A stretch of DNA of 64,000 nucleotides from Limimaricola sp. G21655-S1 (GTDB lineage: Bacteria > Pseudomonadota > Alphaproteobacteria > Rhodobacterales > Rhodobacteraceae), in assembly GCF_027213785.1 (NCBI RefSeq), contig NZ_JAPWGO010000017.1, positions 18,623 to 82,622 on the forward strand. The letters run 5' to 3'. A program made the translations under genes and the position numbers. A model generated the notes under the pieces. The model was not told the origin of the DNA, ran no database searches, and saw only the letters and a list, made by a program, of their open reading frames with translations. This document shows positions 8,490-19,201 of the stretch, in pieces. Every line of letters starts with the position of its first letter. The first letter of the stretch is position 1.

Positions 8490-11019
8490 GTTGAACGCCT
8501 TCCGGCGGCACCGGCACAGCCCCCCGGCGGGTCCGCCAGTCCCCGAGGAACAGCAGGATCGGCGCGGCAATGAACACGGAGGAACTCGCGGCGATCACGA
8601 TGCCGAACACCATCGGCACGGCGAAGCTCTGCACGGCGGCGCCACCCCAGATCGCCATCGGCAGCATGGCCGCCAACGCTGTCATCGAGGTGTATAGCGA
8701 TCGGCCCAGCGTCTGGTTGATCGACAGGTCGATGATCTGCCGCAGCGGCATCAGGGGGTGCATGGCCATGTTTTCGCGCATCCGGTCATAGACCACGACC
8801 TTGTCGTTGACCGAGTAGCCGATCAGCGTCAGCAGGGCGGCGATGGCAGTGAGGTTGAAGTCGAGACCGGTCAGCGCGAAGAAGCCGATGGTCTTGGTCA
8901 GGTCGAGAACCAGCGTCGCGATCGCGCCGACCGCGAAGGGCCAATCGAAGCGGGCCCAGATGTAGACCAGCATGGCCAGGCTCGCCGCGACGCTTGCGAG
9001 GATGCCGGCCAGCGCCAGCTCGCCGCTCACCTTCGGTCCGACCACCTCAACCCGCTGGAACACGGTGTCGGGTGCGATCTCGGCCACGGCAGCTTTCACG
9101 GTCTCGGCAGCGCGGGTCTGTGCGGCTTCGCCACCGGGCTGGCTTTCGACCCGGATCAGCAGGCCGCGATCATCGCCGCTTTCTTGCAGGGTCACCTCAC
9201 CCAGCCCGAGCGCTTCGAGCGGTTCGCGGACATCCGAGAGCGTCGTCGTCTGGCCGAGTTGTGCCTCGATCAGCGTGCCGCCTCGGAAATCGACACCGTA
9301 GTTCAGCCCCGGTGAGACGAAGAGAGTGATCGAGGCGGTGGACAGCACCAGGGAGACCGCGAGGCCGAGATAGCGCGCGCGCATGAAGCGGAAGGCCGGA
9401 ACCCCGCCGCGTGCCAGCCACGGCAGCAGGGGACGCACCTCGAAGACCTTCGGCTTTCGGACGCGCAGGTAGACGTCCATCACCGCCCGCACCACCGTCA
9501 CGGCGGTAAAGAGCGACATCAGGATGCCAAGGCCCATGGTAATGGCGAAGCCGCGCACCGGGCCCGAGCCCAGCCAGAACAGCAGCGTCGTCGCGATCAG
9601 AGTGGTCAGGTTGGAGTCGAGGATGGCGCGATAGGCCCGGTCGAAACCCGCCTGCACGGCCGAAGCCGCACGCTTGCCGCGCTGCGTCTCCTCCCGGATA
9701 CGTTCGTTGATGAGCACGTTAGCGTCGACTGCGAAGCCCATGCCAAGCACAAGGCCGGCAATGCCCGGGAGGGTGAGCGTGCCGCCGAGCAGGGTCAGTG
9801 CGGCGATGGTCAGCGCAAGGTTGATCAGCAGCGCGCCGGTCGCCACCGCGCCCCAAGCTCCGTAGAGGACGATCATGATGGCGGCCACGAGACCGAAGCC
9901 GGCTACGCCGGTCCACAGCCCTATACTGATGGCGTCCTGCCCCAGATCGGCACCGACCGTGCGCTCCTCGATCACCTCCAGCGGCACCGGCAGCGCGCCC
10001 GCGCGCAGCAGCGCGGCGAGGGTCGTTGTTTCATCGACGGTGAAACTGCCCGTGATCTCGCCCGAGCCGCCGAGGATCGCCTCCTGAACCACCGGTGCGC
10101 TCAGCACCTCGCCGTCGAGAACGATGGCGAAGGGCTGGCCAACCAGGGCCTGGGTCAGCTCACCGAAGGCCAGTGCGCCCTCGGTGTCGAAGCGGAACTG
10201 CACGACCGGCTGACCGGTCTGCGGGTGAAAGCCGGATTGCGCGTCGCTCAGATGCTCGCCATCGAGCGCGGACCGCCTCTCGACGACATAGTCGCCCTCG
10301 CCATTCGCGGCCGGCAGCCGCTCGTAGCCGTCGGGTAGAGATTGATCCGTACCCTGATCGAGAAGCACCCGATGGAAACCGAGCTTGGCCGTGCTGCCCA
10401 AGAGCACCCGCAGCGCCGAGGGGTCGCTGACACCGGGCATCTGCACCATGATGCGGTCGCCACCGACCTGCTGGATCGACGGCTCGGCGATGCCGGCCTC
10501 GTCCACCCGCTGGCGGACGACCTCGATGCTGCGACCGACGGCGTCGCTCCGCGCCGCCTCGATCGCGGCTTCGCGCAAGGTCAGCCGCAGCTGTCCCTCG
10601 GGCGCTTCCGCGATGTCGAAGGAGGGCTCGGTCTGGCCGAGCCCGCTGCGCTGAAACCGGGGCATCGCCGCCTCTGCGAGGCCGCGCAGGTCGACATTCT
10701 CAACTCGATCACCCGACGCAAGCAGCAGCGCGTTGCCGTCGCGCGCGATCCCGGGCGCTGGAAGATCACGCTCCTGTGCCGCGGCCTCAAGCCGTTCGCG
10801 GTAGTCGTCGAGCATGGCCTCTTCGAGGGCGGCCTGATCGGCCTGAAGGGTCAGCGATGCGCCCCCGCGCAGGTCGAGACCGAGCGCCACCGCTTGGTGA
10901 GGAAGCCAGGACGGCACTTGGCCGAGCATGGCGGGTGACAGGAAGGAGGGCACGGCAAGCAACAGCCCTGCCACTACCACGAGGGCGTAGGCCACAAGGC
11001 GCCAGACCGGTATTTTCAA
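8482..11019 (-). CDS. secDF: Fused protein translocase subunit SecDF
   Basis: SecD and SecF halves are joined in one 845-residue RND-type protein that uses the proton gradient to pull secreted proteins across the membrane after SecYEG. Visible motifs are GLDLRGGASLTLQ at the first periplasmic domain, GMGFAVDANVLINERIREE in the SecD membrane domain, VDFRGGTLIEA at the start of the SecF part and GYSVNDKVVVYDRMRE in its membrane domain. A TTG start at 11019 is proposed: GGAG lies six bases upstream and the resulting (M)LKIPVWRL matches how SecD proteins begin. An ATG at 11061 has no ribosome binding site. Rhodobacteraceae usually have separate core secD and secF genes, so this may be an accessory second copy (inference). 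Confidence 0.9.
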   Translation of the reverse strand: MKIPVWRLVAYALVVVAGLLLAVPSFLSPAMLGQVPSWLPHQAVALGLDLRGGASLTLQADQAALEEAMLDDYRERLEAAAQERDLPAPGIARDGNALLLASGDRVENVDLRGLAEAAMPRFQRSGLGQTEPSFDIAEAPEGQLRLTLREAAIEAARSDAVGRSIEVVRQRVDEAGIAEPSIQQVGGDRIMVQMPGVSDPSALRVLLGSTAKLGFHRVLLDQGTDQSLPDGYERLPAANGEGDYVVERRSALDGEHLSDAQSGFHPQTGQPVVQFRFDTEGALAFGELTQALVGQPFAIVLDGEVLSAPVVQEAILGGSGEITGSFTVDETTTLAALLRAGALPVPLEVIEERTVGADLGQDAISIGLWTGVAGFGLVAAIMIVLYGAWGAVATGALLINLALTIAALTLLGGTLTLPGIAGLVLGMGFAVDANVLINERIREETQRGKRAASAVQAGFDRAYRAILDSNLTTLIATTLLFWLGSGPVRGFAITMGLGILMSLFTAVTVVRAVMDVYLRVRKPKVFEVRPLLPWLARGGVPAFRFMRARYLGLAVSLVLSTASITLFVSPGLNYGVDFRGGTLIEAQLGQTTTLSDVREPLEALGLGEVTLQESGDDRGLLIRVESQPGGEAAQTRAAETVKAAVAEIAPDTVFQRVEVVGPKVSGELALAGILASVAASLAMLVYIWARFDWPFAVGAIATLVLDLTKTIGFFALTGLDFNLTAIAALLTLIGYSVNDKVVVYDRMRENMAMHPLMPLRQIIDLSINQTLGRSLYTSMTALAAMLPMAIWGGAAVQSFAVPMVFGIVIAASSSVFIAAPILLFLGDWRTRRGAVPVPPEGVQHG

Positions 11020-11510
11020 GATGTGCTCCGCAAAAGCCCGACTGTCCGGGCAGGACCTCATGTCCAGCGCAGGGTGGAGGCGCGGCCCGGTGAGAACCAC
11101 CAACGCTCCTGCGACGGGCGAAGTGGAAGATCGGGGCGCGGCGCTCCCATTGCAAGATCAGGCTCGCGATATCTTTTCCTCGAGCAGGATCTCGGACGCA
11201 ACGTTACAACGGGCGGGAAGGCCGGAGCCGTTCAAGGTAATGTCCCACACCTTCTCCAGCAGGTGCTGAGAGATCTCCCCATGTCGTTTGTTGCTTTGCA
11301 CCATACTGGTGATGGGGATGCGAGTACGCGGGCCCATCACCGCAAGAGCTATGTTTGCTCAGCAGAGGCGCATTGCTAAATTAACCGTTCTCAGGGGCTC
11401 GCCGGAACGACAAAACGTGCCATCTTGATGCCCGCTCGTTTTGTGAGATGCGCCAGAGAAGCTGAGCAGCAACTCGTCAAAGTTACGGGTCATGAAATGG
11501 CAGAAAAACA
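11020..11510. other. Intergenic region upstream of secDF and kup, no certain gene
   Basis: This divergent promoter region serves secDF (leftward) and kup (rightward). A minus-strand frame at 11158-11340 (60 codons, C-terminal half RCNVASEILLEEKISRA) has some protein-like character but no ribosome binding site and no recognisable family. Nothing else is supported. Confidence 0.45.
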
Positions 11511-13412
11511 ATGTCCTCGCAAATAGAGCGATCATCTTCTTCCTTCCAACAAGGCCATGCTGAACCACGCTGGAAACTTATCCTCGGCTCTGTCGGGGTG
11601 GTCTACGGAGACATCGGAACCTCGCCGATCTACGCCTTGCGCGAGGGGCTGCGAGCGAGTGCTACCGGTACTCGGCCATCAGGAGACGTCATCGGGCTGG
11701 TCAGCCTGCTCCTATGGACCCTGATACTCATTGTCACTTTGAAGTATGTGGTACTCATCCTTCGGGCAGATAACCGCGGCGAAGGGGGGACCATGTCGTT
11801 GTTCGCCCTCGTCGAACAGGCGACCGGTCGGCGCTCGATGTTCCTTCTGGGGCTCGGCATGGTTGGCACCGCATTGTTCTTCGGAGACGCGATCATCACC
11901 CCTGCGGTATCGGTATTGGCCGCAGTCGAGGGTATGATCCTCGTCCAGCCATCACTTGAGGGCAGCACTCTCCCAATTGCCCTGGTCATCCTAACAGCCT
12001 TATTCTGGGCCCAATCACTCGGCACCGGTCGGGTATCGATCCTTTTTGGGCCTATCATGCTGATCTGGTTCCTGGCCCTGGGCTGCCTCGGTCTTGCTCA
12101 GGTAGCAGCCTTTCCGGCCGTCCTGGCGGCACTGAACCCGGCCCACGGGATTGCATTCATTATCGAACAAGGTGCTGGGGCACTCCCGGTCATGGCTGCT
12201 GTCTTTCTGGCTGTTACCGGTGCCGAGGCTCTATACGCAGATATGGGGCATTTCGGGCGCGGCCCGATACGGATTGCGTGGGCTACGCTCATTCTTCCTG
12301 CGCTTGCTTTGACCTATCTGGGCCAAGGTGCACTGGTAATGACTAACCCAGAGGCGGCGAGTGACCCGTTCTTTCTGATGGCGCCTGGTTGGGCGCTTCT
12401 GCCTCTCGTCATCTTGACCACACTGGCCACGATCATTGCAAGCCAGGCCGTCATATCGGGAGCCTATTCCTTGGCGCATCAGGCCGTTCAACTGGGCTTG
12501 TTGCCTCGGCTCCGTTCCGTGCATACGTCGGATACGCAAATCGGCCAAATCTACATGCCTCGGGTAAACACGCTACTCTATATTGGTGTCGTTGCCCTGG
12601 TCGTCGTATTCCAATCCTCCGAAGCACTCGCGAGCGCATACGGCATCGCCGTGACGGGCGATATGATTATCACATCGATCCTTGCAATCATTCTGTTTCG
12701 CCGCGGCTGGAAATGGTCTTTGCCTCTTGTCGGCTTGATCGTAGGGCCAATGCTTGTCGTGGAGCTGTCGTTCTTGATGGCGAACCTGACCAAGTTCCTT
12801 GACGGTGGCTACCTGACCGTTGGCGTTGCCGCCTTGATCGTAATCATGATGTGGACCTGGGTCAGAGGTACCCGTATCATTCAGAAGAAGCTCCGGCTTA
12901 CTGGTGTGCCTCTATCAACATTGATCGAAACTCTGGGGCGCTCTGGGAGATTGGTTCGGGTTCCAGGAACGGCAGTTTTCTTGAGTGCTGACAGCGAAAT
13001 GGCCCCATCCGCCTTGCTGCACAATATCAAACATAACTCGGTTTTGCATGAACAGAACGTCATCATATCGGTTCAGGTCGAGGCTCGACCTTATGTTTCC
13101 GATGCCAATCGAATGCAGATCGAAGAAATGAAGAACGGTTTCTATAGGATCAAGATGACATTCGGTTACGCCGAGCGGCCGGATGTCCCCAAGATACTCA
13201 AGATGGCACGACAAGCGGGCATTCGATTTGATATCATGTCCACGTCTTTCTTTCTGCACCGCAGGTTCCTTCAAGTCGGCTCGAAACGGGAAATGCCGCT
13301 ATGGCAGGCAAAGCTCTATGCGAACCTGGTGCGCAGCGCGGCCGGTCCGACAAGCTTTTATCGTCTGCCATCAAACAGGGTCATAGAAATTGGCCAGCAG
13401 ATATCAATCTGA
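11511..13412 (+). CDS. kup: Kup-family potassium uptake transporter
   Basis: This is a 633-residue K+/H+ symporter of the Kup/HAK/KT family. The diagnostic GDIGTSPIYAL is at residues 34-44, followed by about 12 membrane helices to residue 445 and a C-terminal soluble domain (about 460-633) containing VPGTAVFL and the typical HRRFLQVG region. Length and order are normal. Its DNA is less G+C-rich than nearby core genes, with frequent A/T third positions, which suggests a different origin. No clear ribosome binding site precedes the ATG. Confidence 0.93.
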   Translation: MSSQIERSSSSFQQGHAEPRWKLILGSVGVVYGDIGTSPIYALREGLRASATGTRPSGDVIGLVSLLLWTLILIVTLKYVVLILRADNRGEGGTMSLFALVEQATGRRSMFLLGLGMVGTALFFGDAIITPAVSVLAAVEGMILVQPSLEGSTLPIALVILTALFWAQSLGTGRVSILFGPIMLIWFLALGCLGLAQVAAFPAVLAALNPAHGIAFIIEQGAGALPVMAAVFLAVTGAEALYADMGHFGRGPIRIAWATLILPALALTYLGQGALVMTNPEAASDPFFLMAPGWALLPLVILTTLATIIASQAVISGAYSLAHQAVQLGLLPRLRSVHTSDTQIGQIYMPRVNTLLYIGVVALVVVFQSSEALASAYGIAVTGDMIITSILAIILFRRGWKWSLPLVGLIVGPMLVVELSFLMANLTKFLDGGYLTVGVAALIVIMMWTWVRGTRIIQKKLRLTGVPLSTLIETLGRSGRLVRVPGTAVFLSADSEMAPSALLHNIKHNSVLHEQNVIISVQVEARPYVSDANRMQIEEMKNGFYRIKMTFGYAERPDVPKILKMARQAGIRFDIMSTSFFLHRRFLQVGSKREMPLWQAKLYANLVRSAAGPTSFYRLPSNRVIEIGQQISI

Positions 13413-13471
13413 TACTGAGCTCGGATCACGCGTTCGATCACTTGCAGTCCATTCCCCTGTGGAGTGTTAGC

Positions 13472-13743
13472 TTTCGAATCCGGTCCCCGAGGAGGAAGGC
13501 ACCACCCTCTTGGGTGACTTCATCACGAAGGTCTTCGAGGGCCCTTACCAAGATGCGAGGCACTGGCATCACGATATGTAGCAGCTGGCAGGGCAGGACG
13601 CCGCCATGGAGGGCAAGGGCTACTTCATCTAAACGACCTGCCCGAAATGCGCGAAGTACTACGGCGGGAACCACGGGGTGGGCGCTGCCACAACCAATTT
13701 CGGCTTCGATTTCTTCGGAGTAGCCGAGACTCCTACCGATTAG
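13472..13743 (+). pseudogene. Remnant of a small CxxC protein gene, two in-frame stops
   Basis: In one frame the sequence reads as a coherent protein fragment (GTTLLGDFITKVFEGPYQDA, later YFI-TTCPKCAKYYG) but is broken by TAG at 13579, TAA at 13630 and ends at TAG 13741. The TTCPKCAKYYG segment with a Cys-x-x-Cys pair strongly suggests a once-real protein. I recall similar short proteins in Rhodobacteraceae but cannot assign a function. No start codon or ribosome binding site remains. The rest of the 13413-13940 gap shows nothing else. Confidence 0.6.
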
Positions 13744-13940
13744 ATCCAGATTGACGTAGTCAAAGCTGACATTCGCTGCGACATCCACCAATATCAGGAA
13801 AGGGCCGTAATCGGGCCCTCAACGGCCGAACCTTCGAGGCCCGCCTGCCGGAAGAGTGGAAGTCCAGTGCTCGGCGAACACCACCCTGACAAATGTCGGT
13901 CGCAAAGTGCGGCCGACAACGAGATTCCGAGACTGTTGGA

Positions 13941-15461
<1,521 letters not shown>

Positions 15462-15562
15462 GAAAGCTCCTCCATCCATCCCGGTCCTCCGCCGGGACTG
15501 GAAGCAGGCTGCGCATTACTCTGTGATCTGTCATCCGAGCACCGCAAATCCTGACCCGGCCT

Positions 15563-15580
15563 TGTCTCAGCCCTGAGACA
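15563..15580. promoter_or_regulatory. Perfect palindrome TGTCTCAG-CC-CTGAGACA, candidate activator site
   Basis: The two 8-base arms are exact reverse complements around a 2-base spacer. A further CCTGACC/GGTCAGG pair surrounds it (15550-15556 and 15581-15587). It lies about 100 bases upstream of the aldehyde dehydrogenase ATG and just after the regulator stop, where an AcoR-like activator would be expected to bind. It could alternatively act as a regulator-gene terminator stem. Confidence 0.55.
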
Positions 15581-15582
15581 GG

Positions 15583-16575
15583 TCAGGTCAGGCTCTCACC
15601 CAAGCCAAGTCGTTTCATCCGCCGGTAAAGCGTCGCACGGCCCACACCGAGTGCCCGCGCGGTCTCGGACACGTTGCCGTTGGCGCGTGACAGAGCTCGT
15701 TTCACCGCGGCGCGTTCGGCTTTCTCGAACCCAGTTGGGCCGTCCCCGCACCCGAAGAGGTCCGCTGCCGGGATCGACCGGATCGGCCCAGTGGCACCAA
15801 GGCCGAATGCAATCCGTGCTCCGCGCGTGGCGCCGAGAACAAGGTCGTCGCCATCTACCGCCAGCAACATGACCGAGTTGGTATCGTCGACGTCCGCGAC
15901 GATGATGCGTGCATCCGGGAACGTGGCGCGGAAATAGTCCATTTCGATCTGGCGTGCAGTTTGCGCCACCTGCGCCGCAATCAGCCGGTTGATCGTCTCG
16001 GTCTGGTCGGCCCGGGCCGACAAGACATCGAGCGCTCCGATCAGTTCGCCTTCCGGCCCGAAGACGGGTGCGTCGATGCAACTCATGCCCGTGTTCCGTG
16101 CATGGAAATGCTCATCCCGGTGTATGATGACGCGGCGGCTTTCGGCTATGCAGGTCCCGATGCCGTTGGTGCCCTCCGACGCTTCCGACCAGTCCGCACC
16201 GGGAGTCAGCCCCCAGCACTCGAACACCGATTGGTCGCCTTTGGACGCACGTAGGTCCAGCACAACGCCGTCGGCGTCCGTCAGCAATACGCCGCAGCCG
16301 GAGCTGCCGACCAGCTGGTACAGGCTGTCGAGCTTGGGCATCGCGATGCGGCGCATGTCCTCCGCCTTCTCGCGCCGCCTGAACAACTCGCTTTCAGTGA
16401 TCCTCCGCACTTCATCCCGCTGGCCGGGGTCCAGCCCGTGATGATCAAGCGAGCGACGCCAAGATGCTGCAAGCCGTGATCGCGCCGCCGCGGTAGGGTG
16501 CCCGGCGGTTTCCATCACCCGTTCCACATGTCGCGAATCCGGCTTCAATAGACTTCTCCCCTGAGGGCTGAGCAT
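15583..16575 (-). CDS. GAF-domain transcriptional regulator with Fis-type HTH (AcoR-like, no AAA+ domain)
   Basis: This 330-residue regulator resembles AcoR-type activators. It has an N-terminal region with SWRRSLDHHGLDP and a GAF sensor domain (about residues 65-200, with GCGVLLTDADGVVL and EGTNGIGTCIAE). A linker follows, then a C-terminal Fis-type helix-turn-helix (about 285-325, ALSRANGNVSETARALGVGR). The AAA+ sigma-54-interacting domain found in full AcoR proteins is missing between GAF and HTH. It probably controls the aldehyde dehydrogenase gene downstream. The start is placed at ATG 16575 (MLSPQGRSLL); the frame stays open 11 codons further. Confidence 0.85.
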   Translation of the reverse strand: MLSPQGRSLLKPDSRHVERVMETAGHPTAAARSRLAASWRRSLDHHGLDPGQRDEVRRITESELFRRREKAEDMRRIAMPKLDSLYQLVGSSGCGVLLTDADGVVLDLRASKGDQSVFECWGLTPGADWSEASEGTNGIGTCIAESRRVIIHRDEHFHARNTGMSCIDAPVFGPEGELIGALDVLSARADQTETINRLIAAQVAQTARQIEMDYFRATFPDARIIVADVDDTNSVMLLAVDGDDLVLGATRGARIAFGLGATGPIRSIPAADLFGCGDGPTGFEKAERAAVKRALSRANGNVSETARALGVGRATLYRRMKRLGLGESLT

Positions 16576-16686
16576 AATGAGGGTGCGTCTCTCGGTGAAG
16601 CCGGTCATCAGCAGTCTGGCAAAACCCGACCGTCCAGCGAGATTTCCAAGTCTGAAGTTCCCTCGAAAGAAGGTTTTCCGGTCGAC

Positions 16687-18849
16687 TCATCCCAATGCAT
16701 GGAAGTGCTCGATGGCGGACCGCTTCAGCGGGCTGCGCGGCAGACGGAGGGGGCGGGTCCCGACAACTTCGCGAAACTCCTTCGCGGCAGCCAATACTTT
16801 GGCACGCTTCGACGCTACGCCGTTTGGCGTCTTATCTCGCTCGAAGCTGAAAAGGCTTACGCTACTGTCGGAGCCGTGGACCCGAATGGCGTCCGCTTCG
16901 CCGTCCTTTCCCAGAACGACCTCTACCGAAAAGCTTTCCAGGGGTGCCAGGTCGCAAGCCCGGATGACGGGGTGGCCATGCTCCAGGCTGGGAGCGATCT
17001 CGAGCTTGAAATCTGCCTTGTCGACCGCGGTTTTGAGGTCCTTGGTGTGATGCGCGGTATAATGGCGGTTCAAGATCGACCCGGACTTGTGACCAGCGAG
17101 CGCTTGCCGCTGCCCGTCTTCCACATGTGCGCTCCGCAGCATGGAGCTCAGCGTCTTGCGCGCGGCATAAATGTCCTCGTCAAAATCCGCGAGTTCAAGA
17201 TGGCCAAGGGTCCGCGTCAGTGCTTTGCCGAAGGTCTCGGTGACCTTTCCAGTTTCGGTACGGCGCGCGATTTCTGGGAAGAGAAGGGGGCCATGAACGT
17301 CATCGAGTGACTTGATCCAGTCCACGAAGCCAAGGTCAAGTAGAAGCTGCGGAATCGGGATGATCCGCTCGGCGTCTTCCGTCTTACCGAGGGCCTCGCT
17401 GGTGAACCCAAGGGCAAGACAGTGCACCTGGTTCCGCAGCCGCAGGCTGTTGCGCTTGAGCAGGAGGACTTCCTCGATTCGGGTACCCACCGTGAGAAGA
17501 ATGAGCGGCACCCAGTAGAAGGCGTCGCGCACGATGACTGACCCGGGCTTCCATCGGCGATGCTCCGAGGCGCAGCCCGTGTAAATTGGGCAAGTGAGGA
17601 ATTGTGCAAGCCGCTCTTCGGTCCACGGCATGCGGAGCTTGGGCTTGGTGACGCGGATATAGAGGGGATCGTCAGGTGCCGCTGCCTGGATTGTCCGCTC
17701 GACTTCCTTGTAGGAGAGGGCGCTGGGTGCCTCCTTGCATCCGAGGTCGGAGGCCGCCTTGAAGAGACGGTTGAGCCCGTCGCGGTTGCGGCGCAGCGTA
17801 GTCATGGTCAGCCGAGGCACCAGCTTTTCGACGAGGAGCGCGCGCTTCTCGAGGTCGCAGATGTCCGTCTGCGCACGGATCTCTTCGGTTGCGGCCTCGT
17901 CCGCCGCGTCGGCGATGTCGATCTCGTCCTGCTTCGTGAGCTGCCGGCGTTCTTTGACGGGGCGGCCCTCACTGCGGGCCTTTTCGGTGAACCGGTTCTT
18001 GCCGTGGCTCCGCCCTTGGCTTTTCGGCAGGCGTGCCATCCAGGCAAAGAACTCTTCCTGTTTTCGCTTGGTGATCATGGTCACCGGAACGTCGCCGAGG
18101 AACTCGATCGCGACCTTGGCGATCGCGTCGATATTCCCCTTCATGCTCTTGGTGGGGTATAGCTTCAGTGCGCGCTCCCAGCACTCCGAGAGCAGGACGG
18201 GGCCGCAGGACACGAACGTGTCGACCGGGGCCGCACTGAAGCGGGCCACGAGAGGGGCAGCCTCCGTGCGTGCATCCACGCCATCGAGCGCCTTGCCTTC
18301 GATATCTTTCAAGTCGCGGAACAGGTCGACGGCGCGGCGGCCAAGGTCGCTGGGGATCGTCTCCGGCAGCGTGATGCCGAGAACCTGAGCGGCGGCTCGA
18401 AGCGGCTCTGCAACCTGGGCAAAGTCGTTGTGACGGGCGCGGCGCTTGAGCGTAAGGTTTTCCTGCTCGAGAAGCTCAATGCGGGCGTCGATCTCCTCGT
18501 CGCCGAGGAGGGGGCCTTGATCTTGCTCGATGAGGATGCGGCCAAGCTCCTGCCGCAGCGCTTCCGTCAGAACCGCCGTGATCTCTTCGGCCGGCATGTC
18601 TTGGTAGGTGGAGTCGGTCATTATTCTTGTCTCTTCGCGCTCTACGATTGCGAGGAGACGAGCCGTCCGGCTCATCGCCTCGGACAGTAGAGCGGTTCGA
18701 AGGGACAAACACAGAAAGGATCTGCCACCATGAATTGCGATGACGTTGGGTAAGCGTTTTCGGAAGTAGTAGATGCGCCCGCGCCGCTGGAGGTAGGGTC
18801 CGGCCGAGCGGGGACGAGGCGATCTATGCCCCGGCGGGGGGGCAGCCAT
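16687..18849 (-). CDS. Large tyrosine recombinase / site-specific integrase (DUF6538 type)
   Basis: This is the integrase of about 720 aa that probably mobilised the DNA to its left. The N-terminus carries the DUF6538-like YLQRRGRIYYFRKRLP segment, followed by helical core-binding regions. The catalytic domain shows ILLTVGTRIEEVLLLK (first Arg), an IYAARKTLSS second-box Arg in which Tyr stands at the usual His position, LAGHKSGS, and NRHYT with the nucleophilic Tyr. A C-terminal extension of roughly 80 residues follows. The gene begins close to the 3' end of tRNA-Gln, the usual place for an island integrase. The frame stays open to 19143, but that extension runs through the tRNA. ATGs at 18888 and 18900 lie inside repeats, so the start is uncertain. 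Confidence 0.88.
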   Translation of the reverse strand: MAAPPPGHRSPRPRSAGPYLQRRGRIYYFRKRLPNVIAIHGGRSFLCLSLRTALLSEAMSRTARLLAIVEREETRIMTDSTYQDMPAEEITAVLTEALRQELGRILIEQDQGPLLGDEEIDARIELLEQENLTLKRRARHNDFAQVAEPLRAAAQVLGITLPETIPSDLGRRAVDLFRDLKDIEGKALDGVDARTEAAPLVARFSAAPVDTFVSCGPVLLSECWERALKLYPTKSMKGNIDAIAKVAIEFLGDVPVTMITKRKQEEFFAWMARLPKSQGRSHGKNRFTEKARSEGRPVKERRQLTKQDEIDIADAADEAATEEIRAQTDICDLEKRALLVEKLVPRLTMTTLRRNRDGLNRLFKAASDLGCKEAPSALSYKEVERTIQAAAPDDPLYIRVTKPKLRMPWTEERLAQFLTCPIYTGCASEHRRWKPGSVIVRDAFYWVPLILLTVGTRIEEVLLLKRNSLRLRNQVHCLALGFTSEALGKTEDAERIIPIPQLLLDLGFVDWIKSLDDVHGPLLFPEIARRTETGKVTETFGKALTRTLGHLELADFDEDIYAARKTLSSMLRSAHVEDGQRQALAGHKSGSILNRHYTAHHTKDLKTAVDKADFKLEIAPSLEHGHPVIRACDLAPLESFSVEVVLGKDGEADAIRVHGSDSSVSLFSFERDKTPNGVASKRAKVLAAAKEFREVVGTRPLRLPRSPLKRSAIEHFHALG

Positions 18850-18868
18850 GCGCCGCAGTCTCGGGGCC

Positions 18869-18946
18869 TGTGACACGCGCTGTGTCATAGTTTGTGTCAT
18901 ACCCTCGGGCGGGTGTGACACGGCGTTTTGCGACAGCGATCTGTCG
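18869..18946. repeat. Cluster of TGTG(A/T)CA(C/T) repeats and an inverted repeat beside the attachment site
   Basis: Four 8-base copies occur: TGTGACAC at 18869 and 18914, TGTGTCAT at 18881 and 18893. A perfect CGACAG-CGAT-CTGTCG inverted repeat lies at 18931-18946. They sit between the integrase gene and the tRNA-Gln 3' end, where arm-type integrase or excisionase sites or an integrase operator would be expected. Confidence 0.5.
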
Positions 18947-18986
18947 ACCCTATATTCTTGGGCTTTTGGCGGTTTTGGGGGAAACA

Positions 18987-19061
18987 TGGCTGGGGTGGTA
19001 GGATTCGAACCTACGGTACACGGTACCAAAAACCGCTGCCTTACCACTTGGCTACACCCCA
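18987..19061 (-). tRNA. tRNA-Gln (anticodon TTG)
   Basis: The minus strand folds as a complete tRNA. The acceptor TGGGGTG pairs with CACCCCA, the anticodon loop carries TTG, the T arm contains GGTTCGAATCC, the discriminator is G, and CCA is encoded (18987-18989). Its 3' end faces the integrase gene and is the likely attachment site of the island on the left. Confidence 0.95.
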
Positions 19062-19201
19062 GCAGGTGTGGCGGCTGTCTAACCTTGTCGGCTGGCGGCT
19101 GCAAGAGCCAGATGCGGGATTTTTGCGGCTTCCGCCGGGGCATTTTTCCGCATCGCCAAGGCGGGGTGGCGCGGACCGGGACGCGGCCCGCGCGGCGGGG
19201 A

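Noticed and set aside
18850..19143. N-terminal extension of the integrase frame
   Set aside because: It would translate through tRNA-Gln (GSNPTTPAM is a typical tRNA translation), so it is not protein coding.
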